A DNA stretch of 64,000 bases from CBDDKW01 sp965230425 (GCA_965230425.1 CBDDKW010000017.1:1-64000), one strand, 5' to 3'; positions 26,496 through 36,177 are shown, counted from the stretch's first letter. Numbers and translations: made by a program. Notes: a model not told the origin generated them from the sequence alone.

Positions 26496-27545
26496 CTATA
26501 AGCGTTGGCTCGATTCATCAATGAGCTCATGGTTGAGAAAACGCCGTAAGCGCGATACTAGAGATTCGAACATATGTTGCGGCTGATTTACATTATTTGC
26601 TTGAATTTGGCTTTCTGGTTCCTTCTTAGTAGGTTTTTGTAAAATATTGCGCGGATTAAGCTGCTGAAAACTGCAAAATTTCTCATACTGTTCAAGCTGA
26701 TAGAGAAAGATTTTATAATCTACTTTAATAATGACTAACCTATCTAATACGGCACGCGCCGCAGGATCTGTTTTAACACACTTTTGCATATGGCAGAGAG
26801 ATTGATCAAAAGTATCAAGCCTAGACTTAAGCACATTTAAATACTGACTCACATCGCTGTAAATATGATTGTAATAATGGCATTTTTGCGTAGTCAGTTG
26901 TGATAATTGCGAGACATCAACATATTTCAGTACTTTAATATGCTGGCGGATTTCCATTGCCAATAATTCAATTTCATCGGTTAATTGACTAATGAGCCTG
27001 TCGATGGATAGTTCTGAGGCTGAGCTTTTCGCTAGTAAAGCTAAGTTTGCTTTAAAATAATGCGCTAATAAAGTATTGTTTTCCAAGCTGTACAATTTTT
27101 TCAACATAGCGAGTAAGTATTGCTGCTGCTTATTTAAACTATTGTTTAACTCTATGTTGATTTTATCGATCAGGATCTTAGATAAGGTGATGGTCCCCTT
27201 AAAACAGCCATCATTAGCACTCTGGGTGCGTACCTGGGAGATAAATTCATCGAATTCAGCCTTATTGGCTTTATACTGCCTATGTAAATCCGCATATAGA
27301 GCTTTCAAGGTCAAGGCATCTTTTTCTAATTGTTGTCTGCCAATAGTGCCACTCCCATACAATTTTATCGAAGAATTTAAGGCAATGAAAGTACGATTAA
27401 ACTGATTGTATTGTTGTTCAACTTTATTTTCTAACTGATTGATCCGTAGATATAAATCTCTAGCGCTATCATCCTGTTTAGCGATATCAGATAAGCATAT
27501 AGGTGCATTCTGCACGCAGGCAGTTGCTGGCATAGAAGGACTCAT
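26496..27545 (-). CDS. Hypothetical coiled-coil protein
   Basis: A 349-residue protein with no recognised family. The start at ATG 27545 is preferred to the GTG at 27560 because GGAG lies 9 bases upstream. Most of the sequence is helical with heptad-like Leu/Ile/Gln patterns (YLRINQLENKVEQQYNQF; LISQLTDEIELLAMEIRQHI). There is no signal peptide or membrane segment. It has six or more cysteines and a basic, helical C-terminus (ESLVSRLRRFLNHELID). Long coiled-coil proteins of this kind are frequent among type IV effectors of intracellular bacteria, but no secretion signal is proven. Confidence 0.55.
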   Translation of the reverse strand: MSPSMPATACVQNAPICLSDIAKQDDSARDLYLRINQLENKVEQQYNQFNRTFIALNSSIKLYGSGTIGRQQLEKDALTLKALYADLHRQYKANKAEFDEFISQVRTQSANDGCFKGTITLSKILIDKINIELNNSLNKQQQYLLAMLKKLYSLENNTLLAHYFKANLALLAKSSASELSIDRLISQLTDEIELLAMEIRQHIKVLKYVDVSQLSQLTTQKCHYYNHIYSDVSQYLNVLKSRLDTFDQSLCHMQKCVKTDPAARAVLDRLVIIKVDYKIFLYQLEQYEKFCSFQQLNPRNILQKPTKKEPESQIQANNVNQPQHMFESLVSRLRRFLNHELIDESSQRL

Positions 27546-27891
27546 TGTATACGTCTCCACTCGTTATTTTTATAATCATCACAATGCTTGTGATTGAGTT
27601 AACATATTCAGTATAGCAGGCAAAAATAATACAACTAGTCAGTGCGGCGAGAATTTGCCCTCATAGCTTTTAGATGTTGCAATGATGAAATATTAGATGA
27701 TTATTCATATTTACTAAAATATCAGGAGATTTTTCGCCGCGTTTGAAATGACAGCAACTTATTCTCCAAAAGATACTGCACTCTTTGTATTTTATGGCAG
27801 GTCGAAATTTGCCAATAGTCTATATTACCTGCAATTTAAAGTCTTTATCTAACGAAAAATTCCTGCCCTATAAAACTCTAAATATGAGCTG
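27546..27891. other. Intergenic region carrying a dispersed-repeat copy
   Basis: No gene seen. The central part, 27715-27772, is a copy of the dispersed repeat. The right part is AT-rich sequence after the peptide deformylase stop, without a clear terminator. Confidence 0.4.
27715..27772 (+). repeat. Dispersed intergenic repeat, copy 2
   Basis: It reads ATCAGGAGATTTTTCGCCGC, then TTTGAAATGACAGCAACTT, the same layout as the copies at 2791, 28471, 39693 and 42645. Confidence 0.55.
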
Positions 27892-28410
27892 TTATGGGTA
27901 TAGCCGTAAAATTTTGGCGATTTTCTTTTCTACTCGCTGGCGTTTGAGTTTTGATAGATGGTCAATATAGAGAATGCCGTTCAAATGATCGATTTCATGT
28001 TGCATGCATTTGGCCATGTAACCTTCTTCTTCACGAATGACTTCTTCACCTTGTTCATTTAAATAGCGGACTTTGATCCACTGTGCGCGTTTAACTTTTT
28101 CATGTAGGTATTCTGGATACACCGACATACAGCCTTCATATTCATATTGCTCACCAGCCGTTTCGATTATTTCAGGATTAATCATGCATATGGGTTCATT
28201 TTTATGGGCTGAAAAGTCAATGACAGTAATTTTCAGTGGGTCAGCAAAATCTAATTGCGTTGCCGCAAGTGCAGCACAATTGTCTGCATTGTAGTGGGTT
28301 TGGAACATATCAGCGATGACTTGTTTAACTTCATCATCGATTAATTCAACAATTTTTCCATGCTTTTTTAAGCGTGAATTTGGGTATTGTAGTATGTCTA
28401 CGATTGCCAT
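27892..28410 (-). CDS. def: Peptide deformylase, divergent motif I
   Basis: A metalloenzyme that removes the formyl group from nascent proteins. The 172-residue protein keeps motif II EGCMSVYP (metal-binding Cys) and motif III HEIDHLNG (two His ligands and the catalytic Glu). Motif I, normally GxGLAAxQ, is CAALAATQ, so both glycines are gone but Leu-Ala-Ala-x-Gln remains. No fmt is adjacent, so this could be a second, specialised deformylase. It is flanked by repeat-bearing gaps and appears monocistronic. Confidence 0.9.
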   Translation of the reverse strand: MAIVDILQYPNSRLKKHGKIVELIDDEVKQVIADMFQTHYNADNCAALAATQLDFADPLKITVIDFSAHKNEPICMINPEIIETAGEQYEYEGCMSVYPEYLHEKVKRAQWIKVRYLNEQGEEVIREEEGYMAKCMQHEIDHLNGILYIDHLSKLKRQRVEKKIAKILRLYP

Positions 28411-28470
28411 ATTTTGATTCCAGAATTAAAGTTAATATTTTCTGACAGTATTAATGTTGTGTTCATACTA

Positions 28471-28516
28471 GCTAAATCGTCAGGAGATATCTCGCTGCGC
28501 TCGATATGACAGCAAT
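28471..28516 (+). repeat. Dispersed intergenic repeat, copy 3
   Basis: It reads TCAGGAGATATCTCGCTGCG, then CTCGATATGACAGCAATCC. It faces an inverted copy about 75 bp away at 28592. Confidence 0.6.
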
Positions 28517-28591
28517 CCGCTACCTTATTGTATTCCTCTGACAGCAATGGGTATCTCAATGTCTTCATCTAATAGCTATGAATCTAGCTGA

Positions 28592-28645
28592 TCCGTTGTC
28601 ATCCAGAATGCGAAGCATGAGGGATCTCTTAATAATTTGACTCAT
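28592..28645 (-). repeat. Dispersed intergenic repeat, copy 4 (inverted)
   Basis: On the + strand it reads GTTGTCATCCAGAATGCG, then GCATGAGGGATCTCTTAA and TTTGACTCAT. This is the reverse complement of the pattern at 2791, including its flanking AGTCAAAT. It pairs with copy 3. Confidence 0.6.
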
Positions 28646-28658
28646 TATAACAAGGCAT

Positions 28659-29828
28659 TCACCCTCTTACCTTCCTCACAGTCACAACTCCATCGATTGC
28701 CTGTAACTCAGCTAACATTTGGTCACTAATAGTACCATCAATATCCAACATTGTGTATGCAATTTCATCTTTCGAACGATTGATAAGGTCGATGACATTA
28801 ATATCATGAGAACCAATCGCCGTTGATATTTGGCTGACCATATTAGGAATATTCCTATTGACGATAGCTATCCGATTGCCTTCGCCCCAAGGCATATCTA
28901 CGCTGGGAAAATTCACAGAGTTAGTAATATTGCCTGTCTCTATATAGTGCTTTAACTGTTGTACCACCATTACCGCACAATTTTCTTCAGATTCTTCCGT
29001 AGATGCACCCAGATGGGGTAGATGAATCACGCGTGGGTGGTCAATTAATTGCTTAGCGGGGAAATCACTCACATAAGCACGTACCGCTTCTTGCTGTAAA
29101 GCTTGTAATATCGCCTCATTATTAACAATTTCTTCGCGAGCAAAGTTGAGTACGACTACGCCTTTTTTCATTTGTTTAATGCGATCAGTATTCAGCATAT
29201 GGCGTGTTGCGTCATTTAAAGGTACATGCACGGTGATAAAATCAGCCTGTGTGATCAACTGTTCTAAGGTTTTAGCTCTTGCCACCGCAGCTTCTAGTTT
29301 CCAGGCTTGTTCAACGCTAATCACTGGATCGTAGCCAATGACGTTCATACCTAGCCCCATTGCTGTATTAGCAACTGCAACGCCGATAGCGCCCAAACCA
29401 ATCACACCTAAGGTTTTACCCTTGATCTCAAAACCAGCAAATTGCTTTTTGCCTTTCTCTGTTAGCTGATGAATTTCTTCTTCAGAGCCTTGCAAACCGT
29501 GACTATACTGCCAACCTTGGCAAATATTACGGCAGCCTAACAGCATACCGGCAATCACTAATTCTTTCACTGCATTGGCATTAGCTCCCGGGGTATTGAA
29601 GACCGGAATACCTTGTTCGGTTAATTTTGCAACGGGAATATTATTAACGCCTACACCCGCTCGACCTACTGCTTTCACGGTATCAGCGAAATTATAATCA
29701 TGTAGTTTATGTGAGCGTAGAACAATTAAGTCGGGATTTTCGACCTTATCAGATACTTGATAATTATCATCAAATTGCACTAAGCCTTTGTCTGCGATGG
29801 TATTAAATACTTGAACTTTATATTTCAT
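28659..29828 (-). CDS. serA: D-3-phosphoglycerate dehydrogenase
   Basis: Oxidises 3-phosphoglycerate, the first step of serine synthesis. The 389-residue short form has the substrate segment RAGVGVNNIP, the NAD-binding GVIGLGAIGVAVA, the catalytic Arg in NFAREEIVNN, HLPHLGASTEESEENC with the active His, and a C-terminal ACT domain (RIAIVNRNIPNM to the end) that may sense serine. It is the last gene of the hppD-maiA-serB-serC-serA run, 11 bp after serC. Confidence 0.95.
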   Translation of the reverse strand: MKYKVQVFNTIADKGLVQFDDNYQVSDKVENPDLIVLRSHKLHDYNFADTVKAVGRAGVGVNNIPVAKLTEQGIPVFNTPGANANAVKELVIAGMLLGCRNICQGWQYSHGLQGSEEEIHQLTEKGKKQFAGFEIKGKTLGVIGLGAIGVAVANTAMGLGMNVIGYDPVISVEQAWKLEAAVARAKTLEQLITQADFITVHVPLNDATRHMLNTDRIKQMKKGVVVLNFAREEIVNNEAILQALQQEAVRAYVSDFPAKQLIDHPRVIHLPHLGASTEESEENCAVMVVQQLKHYIETGNITNSVNFPSVDMPWGEGNRIAIVNRNIPNMVSQISTAIGSHDINVIDLINRSKDEIAYTMLDIDGTISDQMLAELQAIDGVVTVRKVRG

Positions 29829-29839
29829 ATAGCTACCTA

Positions 29840-30925
29840 TTATCCGTTTTTCTTTGCAAAATCTTGCATAAACTCAACTAATCGATCCACACCTTCCTCA
29901 GGCATACCCAAATAAACGCTGGCACGCATGCCACCTACAGAGCGGTGCCCGGCAAGATTCACTAAACCGTTATCTTTAGCTTCACTGAGAAACTGTGCAT
30001 TTAACGTATCATCTGCTAATAAAAAGGGTACATTCATCCAGGAACGCACACTAGGATGCACTTTATTCAGATAAAAATCGTTATTATCAATGAAGTGATA
30101 TAATTTATTGATTTTGCGCTGACTTATCTCAGCCATGGCTTTCACACCACCCTGCGCTTTTACCCACTCAAGCAGTAACCCGATCATATACCAGTTATAC
30201 GTGGGTGGTGTATTAAAACAGGAACCATTATCAAAATGTATTTGGTAATTAAACATGGAAGGCACTGTATCAGGTGCGTGACCAATCAAATCTTTACGGA
30301 TGATAATTACCGCAATACCAGAGGGACCAAGATTTTTTTGCGCGCCAGCATAGATGATGCCAAATTTATTTACGTCAATTTGATGAGAGAGAATTGTTGA
30401 CGTAAAGTCAGAAACCAATGGGATAGATCCTGTGTCAGGTACTTCGTGCATCTCAATACCATCAATAGTTTCATTGGCTGTATAATGAATATAACTATAG
30501 TCTTTACCTAGCTGGTTAACGTCAAACTTAGGTAAGGCATGCATATTGTCCTGCTCTTCCGTTTCCATAAGTATATCCACTTCACGGAATTTCTGTGCTT
30601 CTTTAATCGCTTTCTTTGACCAGTAACCCGTATTGAAATAGCCAACGGGTAATTCAGCTTGACACAGGTTAAGCGGTGCCATAGCAAATTGAGGAGTAGC
30701 GCCACCCGGTAGAAACAACACAGCGTAATCATCAGAGATATTCATTAATTCACGTAAGTCAGCTTCTGCCTGAGCAGTCATTTCTTTGAATTCAGCCGAT
30801 CGATGGCCTATTTCCATGGGGGACATGCCAGTACCACGCCAATCCATAAATTCTGCTTGAGCTTTTAATAATACCGCCTCAGGTAACATGGCTGGCCCAG
30901 GGTTAAAATTAAATACATCTCTCAT
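29840..30925 (-). CDS. serC: Phosphoserine aminotransferase
   Basis: A PLP-dependent enzyme that converts phosphohydroxypyruvate to phosphoserine. The 361-residue protein carries the N-terminal FNFNPGPAMLPEAVL, MEIGHRSAEF, FLPGGATPQFAMAPLNL, the PLP-lysine segment YAGAQKNLGPSG and the C-terminal GMRASVYLGMPEEGVDRL. The start is 4 bp after the serB stop, so it is internal to the operon. Confidence 0.96.
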   Translation of the reverse strand: MRDVFNFNPGPAMLPEAVLLKAQAEFMDWRGTGMSPMEIGHRSAEFKEMTAQAEADLRELMNISDDYAVLFLPGGATPQFAMAPLNLCQAELPVGYFNTGYWSKKAIKEAQKFREVDILMETEEQDNMHALPKFDVNQLGKDYSYIHYTANETIDGIEMHEVPDTGSIPLVSDFTSTILSHQIDVNKFGIIYAGAQKNLGPSGIAVIIIRKDLIGHAPDTVPSMFNYQIHFDNGSCFNTPPTYNWYMIGLLLEWVKAQGGVKAMAEISQRKINKLYHFIDNNDFYLNKVHPSVRSWMNVPFLLADDTLNAQFLSEAKDNGLVNLAGHRSVGGMRASVYLGMPEEGVDRLVEFMQDFAKKNG

Positions 30926-30929
30926 CGTT

Positions 30930-31706
30930 TCACCTTATTAGTACTTTGTTGTGGTTAATCAAATCAAGTCCATGGTCAATAAGCCCATGGTCATTTTTGG
31001 GTAAATTGGCTATTTCAGTGGCTGTTAGGGTTAGCCAGGCTAAGGGGGACATATCATCAGTGTAAATATAAAAGTCACTGTTTTGTTCTATTTTCTCACG
31101 GTAATAGGCACCACCGAAGCCAATAAATCGCTGAACTTCTTGCTTCGCCGATAAGTCATTATTACCATCACCTATTAATGCTACGCGGGGATGTTCTTTT
31201 TTAATCTGCTGTAAGATCTCTCGTTTCCCACCACCATGAATCAAAGGTGACTCGCGATCAAAATCTTGATAAAAACCGTTTTCATCATGATAGACATTTA
31301 CAGCAAATACATGTTCTGGTTGAATTGCTAACTTTCCCGCATAAAGCTCAACACTCTCTTGTATTCCGGCAGAAATAACAAAGACAGGTTTATTGATCTG
31401 AGTAAATAGCTTAATCATATCAGCCAAGTATGTGATGACATCCTCATAGTAAAGCTCGGCAAGTGCGCGTATATTAGCACGTGTTGGTTTAACTAATTCT
31501 AAACGTTGCTCATATAAATTTTCATTTAACTCGCCATGACTCATAGCATATTCTGTGAGTTCAGCGACTTCATCGCTTACTCCGGCTAGATCAGCTAGAG
31601 CGTTGATACCTTCAACACGACTTAAGGTACCATCACAATCAAATACGATGGCATCTAGAGGTGTAGTTAATTGCCAAGGATAAGTATTCATTGAGCTACT
31701 CTGCAT
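30930..31706 (-). CDS. serB: Phosphoserine phosphatase-like HAD hydrolase
   Basis: Likely dephosphorylates phosphoserine, the last step to serine. HAD motif I is FDCDGTLSR (Asp23, Asp25), motif II is VISAGIQ, and motif IV is ALIGDGNNDLSA. A helical cap lies between them. It lacks the N-terminal ACT domains of E. coli SerB. Position immediately before serC and serA, with 4 bp spacing, supports the assignment. Two starts are possible: 31706, overlapping maiA by 11 bases, or ATG 31691, with GAG 7 bases upstream. Confidence 0.87.
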   Translation of the reverse strand: MQSSSMNTYPWQLTTPLDAIVFDCDGTLSRVEGINALADLAGVSDEVAELTEYAMSHGELNENLYEQRLELVKPTRANIRALAELYYEDVITYLADMIKLFTQINKPVFVISAGIQESVELYAGKLAIQPEHVFAVNVYHDENGFYQDFDRESPLIHGGGKREILQQIKKEHPRVALIGDGNNDLSAKQEVQRFIGFGGAYYREKIEQNSDFYIYTDDMSPLAWLTLTATEIANLPKNDHGLIDHGLDLINHNKVLIR

Positions 31707-32340
31707 CTATTTGTTGTTCTGGTTGCGCCTTTGCAAAGGCATCTAAGCTAAGACAATGCTCATATACGCGCGTAATATGGGGATAAGCTGACATATCAAA
31801 GTCAAAACGTTTGGCATTATAGATTTGTGGTATGAGGCAAACATCAGCCATGCTGACTGATTTTCCATAGCAATAATCCTGAGCACTAAACTTTTGTAGT
31901 TGGGACTCGATAGCATCAAAGCCTAAGCGTAGCCAATGAGTATACCATGTTTGAGTATCTTCCTTTGCGCATTGGAAATGTTGTTTTAAATAATTTAGCA
32001 CACGTAGATTATTTAAGGGATGCATATCACAGGCAACGATTTGCGCTAAAGCTCGCACCTGTGCACGTGCAGCGTGTAATGTGGGTAATAATGCCGGCTT
32101 TGGATGCGTTTCTTCAAGCCATTCAATGATAGCTAATGACTGCGTATATACTTGTTCATCCACGCTCAATGTAGGCACTAATTCCTGTGGATTTAAGCTT
32201 TGATAATCAGAACTGTGTTGCTCACCATTATTTTTTAGCAAATGTACCGGAATCACCTCATAATCGAGCTGCTTATAATTTAAAGCAATGCGTACACGAT
32301 AAGCGGCACTTGAACGAAAATAACTATAGAGTTTAATCAT
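31696..32340 (-). CDS. maiA: Maleylacetoacetate isomerase (zeta-class GST)
   Basis: Glutathione-dependent isomerase of tyrosine breakdown. The 214-residue protein begins with the zeta signature YSYFRSSAAYRVRIAL. It has the glutathione-site QELVPTL and QSLAIIEWLEE, and a helical C-terminal domain with MADVCLIPQIYNA. It overlaps hppD by 8 bases and serB by 11, so it is co-transcribed with both. Homogentisate dioxygenase and fumarylacetoacetase are not in the window. Confidence 0.93.
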   Translation of the reverse strand: MIKLYSYFRSSAAYRVRIALNYKQLDYEVIPVHLLKNNGEQHSSDYQSLNPQELVPTLSVDEQVYTQSLAIIEWLEETHPKPALLPTLHAARAQVRALAQIVACDMHPLNNLRVLNYLKQHFQCAKEDTQTWYTHWLRLGFDAIESQLQKFSAQDYCYGKSVSMADVCLIPQIYNAKRFDFDMSAYPHITRVYEHCLSLDAFAKAQPEQQIDAE

Positions 32341-33391
32341 CTTTCTTTAATACGCCTCGTCTTATTTGATCAAGCTCGATAGATTCAAATAATGCTTGAA
32401 AATTACCTTCACCAAATCCTTCATCGCCCTTGCGTTGGATTATTTCAAGAAACACAGGGCCAAACATATTTTGGGTAAATATTTGCAGCAATAACTCTTT
32501 AGGTTGTTTAGCTGTGGTGCCATCAATTAAAATCCTATTATCATGCATGCGTGTTAAATCTTCTCCATGCTGCGATAACCGCTGCTCTACTGCTTCATAG
32601 TAAGTATCAGGCACATCCATGAAATTGATGCCTTGCTGACGTAATTGTTCAACGCTGGCGTAGATGTCATCTGAGCCAAGGGCAATATGCTGGATACCTT
32701 CACCATGGAAATCATGTAAAAACTCTTCTATTTGCGATTGTGCATCGGTGGATTCATTAATGGGGATGCGAATTTTATTACACGGACTGGTCATTGCCCT
32801 ACTGACTAAACCTGTCATTTGACCTTTAATATCAAAATGGCGGATTTCCCGAAAATTAAATATAGTTTGGTAAAAGTCACACCATTTATCCATTTGGCCT
32901 TGATATACATTATGGGTTAAATGATCGATATAAGTCAGTCCAGCACCTGTGTGAGTAGAATCATTCGCTAAGTCGTAATCAAAATGGTCTTGATAAAAAT
33001 GACTATTAGTTGTTTCAATAAAATAAATCACACTGTCACCAATACCTTTAATGGCAGGCACTTGATAAAGATATTGTTGAGTATAGGGTTCAGCGCCGCG
33101 CTTGAGCGCAAGCTCGTAGGCAACTTTGGCACTTTTTACCCGAAAACCCATAGCGCAGGCTGATGGCCCATGTAACTTGGCGAATTCAGTGGCATAGCCA
33201 TGGCTGGTTAGATTGAGCGTAAAGCTAATATCACCCTGCCGATAGAGAGCGACTTCACCCTGATTATGTTTAGCGACTCGGGTAAAGCCAAGCTGGGTAA
33301 ATTTTTGCGCCATGTCATCATGGTCTAACCCGGTAAATTCAATGAATTCAAAGCCATCTAAGCCTATGGGGTTATCCCTTACGTCTACCAT
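32333..33391 (-). CDS. hppD: 4-hydroxyphenylpyruvate dioxygenase
   Basis: A non-heme iron dioxygenase that makes homogentisate from 4-hydroxyphenylpyruvate. The 352-residue protein has the two-barrel VOC layout, with iron ligands in YIDHLTHNV (His), IQHIALGSDDI (His) and FLEIIQRKGDEGFGEGNF (Glu). In Legionella the homologous enzyme (legiolysin) drives melanin-like pigment formation. Here maiA follows directly, suggesting full catabolism if the other two enzymes exist elsewhere. It is the first gene of the tightly packed operon that continues into serBCA. Confidence 0.95.
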   Translation of the reverse strand: MVDVRDNPIGLDGFEFIEFTGLDHDDMAQKFTQLGFTRVAKHNQGEVALYRQGDISFTLNLTSHGYATEFAKLHGPSACAMGFRVKSAKVAYELALKRGAEPYTQQYLYQVPAIKGIGDSVIYFIETTNSHFYQDHFDYDLANDSTHTGAGLTYIDHLTHNVYQGQMDKWCDFYQTIFNFREIRHFDIKGQMTGLVSRAMTSPCNKIRIPINESTDAQSQIEEFLHDFHGEGIQHIALGSDDIYASVEQLRQQGINFMDVPDTYYEAVEQRLSQHGEDLTRMHDNRILIDGTTAKQPKELLLQIFTQNMFGPVFLEIIQRKGDEGFGEGNFQALFESIELDQIRRGVLKKDD

Positions 33392-33469
33392 GTTAATCCT
33401 TAATATATATGCAGATGGCCCTCAAGGCAGCGCTATATTATAAGCTCAGTGACAAGCTAGCTAACAGTG

Positions 33470-34132
33470 TCATTGCTTAATTGCCATCCCAAAGCCATCA
33501 CCAATGGGTAATAAATTATACATAATGCGAGCATCGGTTTGTAGCTGCGAATTCAGCGCCCTAATGGCCATTGTACGCGGATCTTCCTCCGCAAAGTTTG
33601 CTACTCTACCATGCCAGAGCATATTATCAATGATGATAAGCCCACCGCGACGAATTAAATTTAAACTGGATTGATAATACTCATGATAATGGCGTATGTT
33701 TGCATCGATGAAGACCATATCAAAGAGCTGTGACGGCGGGTTATTGGCATAATCTGTAAACACATCCATAGCTGGTTCCAATTTCAAGCGTATTTTATGA
33801 TCAATACCAGCCTTTTGCCAAAATGCTTGTGCTATCTCAGTAGCTCGCGTATCAATATCGCAGGTAACGATGCTTGCATTATCTGTTAGAGCTAAGGCCA
33901 TGGCTAAACTGCTATAGCCAGTAAAAGTACCAATTTCAAGAATACGCTGTGCCTGGGTTAATTTAACCATACTCATGAGAAATTGCGCTTGTTCAGGGCT
34001 AGTTAGCATATGCGCACCTGGCAATGCTTGAGTAGCCTGCCGTAATTCAACCAAGATCTTAGGCTCTGCTGGTCGGATATTGATTAAATAATCCCGTACT
34101 GGTGCCTTGATGTGTTCAAATTCTAAGCCCAT
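33470..34132 (-). CDS. SAM-dependent O-methyltransferase (Methyltransf_3 family)
   Basis: A 220-residue class I methyltransferase of the catechol/caffeoyl-CoA O-methyltransferase type. The SAM motif is ILEIGTFTGYSSLAMALAL, followed by IVTCDIDTRATEIA. The metal/substrate segment is FDMVFIDANIRHYHEYY, then IIIDNMLWHGRVA. The substrate is unknown. It lies 78 bp upstream of hppD on the same strand and could belong to the same transcript. Confidence 0.9.
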   Translation of the reverse strand: MGLEFEHIKAPVRDYLINIRPAEPKILVELRQATQALPGAHMLTSPEQAQFLMSMVKLTQAQRILEIGTFTGYSSLAMALALTDNASIVTCDIDTRATEIAQAFWQKAGIDHKIRLKLEPAMDVFTDYANNPPSQLFDMVFIDANIRHYHEYYQSSLNLIRRGGLIIIDNMLWHGRVANFAEEDPRTMAIRALNSQLQTDARIMYNLLPIGDGFGMAIKQ

Positions 34133-34330
34133 GATGTTGCTTCTGTACCTATGAAAAACCTATTTTCCGGCATTTTATCTACCTGCAAGCACAAACACCA
34201 CTGTAAATGCCACAACTATGACGATCTTGAAATGTAATGGTTAATTAATAATCACTCTTGCCTAATGCAAACTAATTAATAGCATTATTTGGTCTATAGT
34301 TTAAGTGTCTAACTAAAGGGGATAGACATC

Positions 34331-36052
34331 ATGTTGGGTTTTAAACTGCACAAAAACAAGGACCGTGGTGAAGAGTGGATGGAAACATCAATTACCGGTA
34401 AGCCACTATTAACTACACCACAACTAAATAAAGGTACAGGCTTTAGTTACCAGGAACGCTTTGAATTTGGTTTAATTGGCAAATTACCGCCAAGGATTGA
34501 AACCCTTGATGAACAAGTTACCCGAGCTTATCAACAGTTCAAAAGTTACAAGGGTAATCTGCAACGCAACACCTATTTAAATGGCTTGCATGATAGAAAC
34601 CAAGTATTATTTTACAAGTTAGTCAGTGAGCACTTGGCCGAAATGATCCCGGTTATTTATACTCCCATCGTTGGTACTGCCGTTAAAGAATTTAGTCGTG
34701 AATTTACCCAAGCACGCGGGCTCTATTTATCATACCCAGAGCGAGAACATTTAGAAACTATCCTCGGTAATCGCTCTAATCCAGAAATTGATTTAATTGT
34801 CGTGACAGACGGCGAAGGTGTACTCGGCATTGGTGATCAAGGCATTGGCGGAATGGATATTCCCATTGCAAAACTCATGGTCTACGCACTCTGTGGTGGG
34901 ATTGATCCATCACGAACACTTCCCATTCAGTTAGATGTAGGCACAAATAACCAAGCTTTACTTGATGACCCTATGTATTTAGGTTGGCGCCATGAGCGTT
35001 TACAAGGCCAAGAGTATGATGAATTTATTGAGCGTTTTGTTACTGCAGTCAAAAAGGAATTTCCGAATGTGTTTTTACATTGGGAAGATTTTGGTCGTGA
35101 TAATGCACGTCGGAATTTAGAGCAGTATCGTGATCAAATTTGTACTTTTAATGACGATATGCAAGGTACCGGTGTTGTCACACTTTCGGCTATATTGGCA
35201 GGTGTTAAAGCTAATCACAGTGAAATCACAGAACAGCGCGTAGTTGTCTTAGGCGCAGGTACTGCAGGTACGGGGATTTCCGATCAAATTTTTGATGCTA
35301 TGTGCCATGAAGGATTAGACCCTGCTGAAGCAAGATCACGTTTTTGGTTATTGGATAGACCTGGATTACTTATGGATGATATGCCAGATTTAACTAAATT
35401 CCAATTACCTTATGCGCGCTCAAAATTAGAGTTAGCTGGCTGGCAATTAGATGATGTCAATCATGTGAATTTAATGGATGTCATTAATAACGTCAAACCA
35501 ACCATTCTCATTGGCTGTTCTGCGGTAACGGGTGCATTCACTCGCGAAATTATTCAAACCATGGCTTCCTATACTGAACGCCCTATTATACTGCCACTCT
35601 CTAATCCAACGGAGCGCTGTGAAGCTCAGCCAGCAGATATTTTAAATTGGACGCACGGTAAAGCATTGATTGCCACAGGCAGTCCATTTGATCCCGTTGA
35701 TTTTAATGGTGATATGATTACCATTGCCCAGTGTAATAATGCTTTAGTTTTTCCTGGTTTAGGTTTAGGATTAATCGCGACGCAAGCAAAAAGTTTAAGC
35801 GATGAGGTACTATGGGTAGCCTGTAAAGCATTAAGTGATTTTGCGCCGATTGCTAAATCGGCTAATGGCCCCCTACTACCTTCGTTAGACGATGCTCGTA
35901 AAGTAGCTCGGCACATAGCCATTACAGTTGCAGAACAAGTGATAGCTGAAGATAATGCACAGGTTTTACCAACACAGAACATAAGTGAAATGGTAAGCGA
36001 TCTTATTTGGGAGCCTAAATATATTCCCTTTAAAAGAAATGATGATTTGTGA
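34331..36052 (+). CDS. maeA: NAD-dependent malic enzyme
   Basis: Oxidatively decarboxylates malate to pyruvate. The 573-residue large-type malic enzyme has the N-terminal domain LNGLHDRNQVLFY, IPVIYTPIVGTA, catalytic VVTDGEGVLGIGDQG, LDVGTNNQALLDDP and the metal-binding WEDFGRDNARRNL. The NAD domain follows with VVLGAGTAGTGI and ILPLSNPTERCEA. AGGGGA about 9 bases upstream supports the ATG at 34331. It is a single gene, likely anaplerotic or gluconeogenic for an amino-acid-consuming organism. Confidence 0.94.
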   Translation: MLGFKLHKNKDRGEEWMETSITGKPLLTTPQLNKGTGFSYQERFEFGLIGKLPPRIETLDEQVTRAYQQFKSYKGNLQRNTYLNGLHDRNQVLFYKLVSEHLAEMIPVIYTPIVGTAVKEFSREFTQARGLYLSYPEREHLETILGNRSNPEIDLIVVTDGEGVLGIGDQGIGGMDIPIAKLMVYALCGGIDPSRTLPIQLDVGTNNQALLDDPMYLGWRHERLQGQEYDEFIERFVTAVKKEFPNVFLHWEDFGRDNARRNLEQYRDQICTFNDDMQGTGVVTLSAILAGVKANHSEITEQRVVVLGAGTAGTGISDQIFDAMCHEGLDPAEARSRFWLLDRPGLLMDDMPDLTKFQLPYARSKLELAGWQLDDVNHVNLMDVINNVKPTILIGCSAVTGAFTREIIQTMASYTERPIILPLSNPTERCEAQPADILNWTHGKALIATGSPFDPVDFNGDMITIAQCNNALVFPGLGLGLIATQAKSLSDEVLWVACKALSDFAPIAKSANGPLLPSLDDARKVARHIAITVAEQVIAEDNAQVLPTQNISEMVSDLIWEPKYIPFKRNDDL

Positions 36053-36177
36053 GCTGAGTTAATTTGATACAGCCCAATAAATTTTATTATGAAATTATTT
36101 CTGAAAGATATTGCATTCAATGGAAAACTGATTATACTAACTAAACAAACGGTAGGTTAGCGAAGAGGGGACTACTT

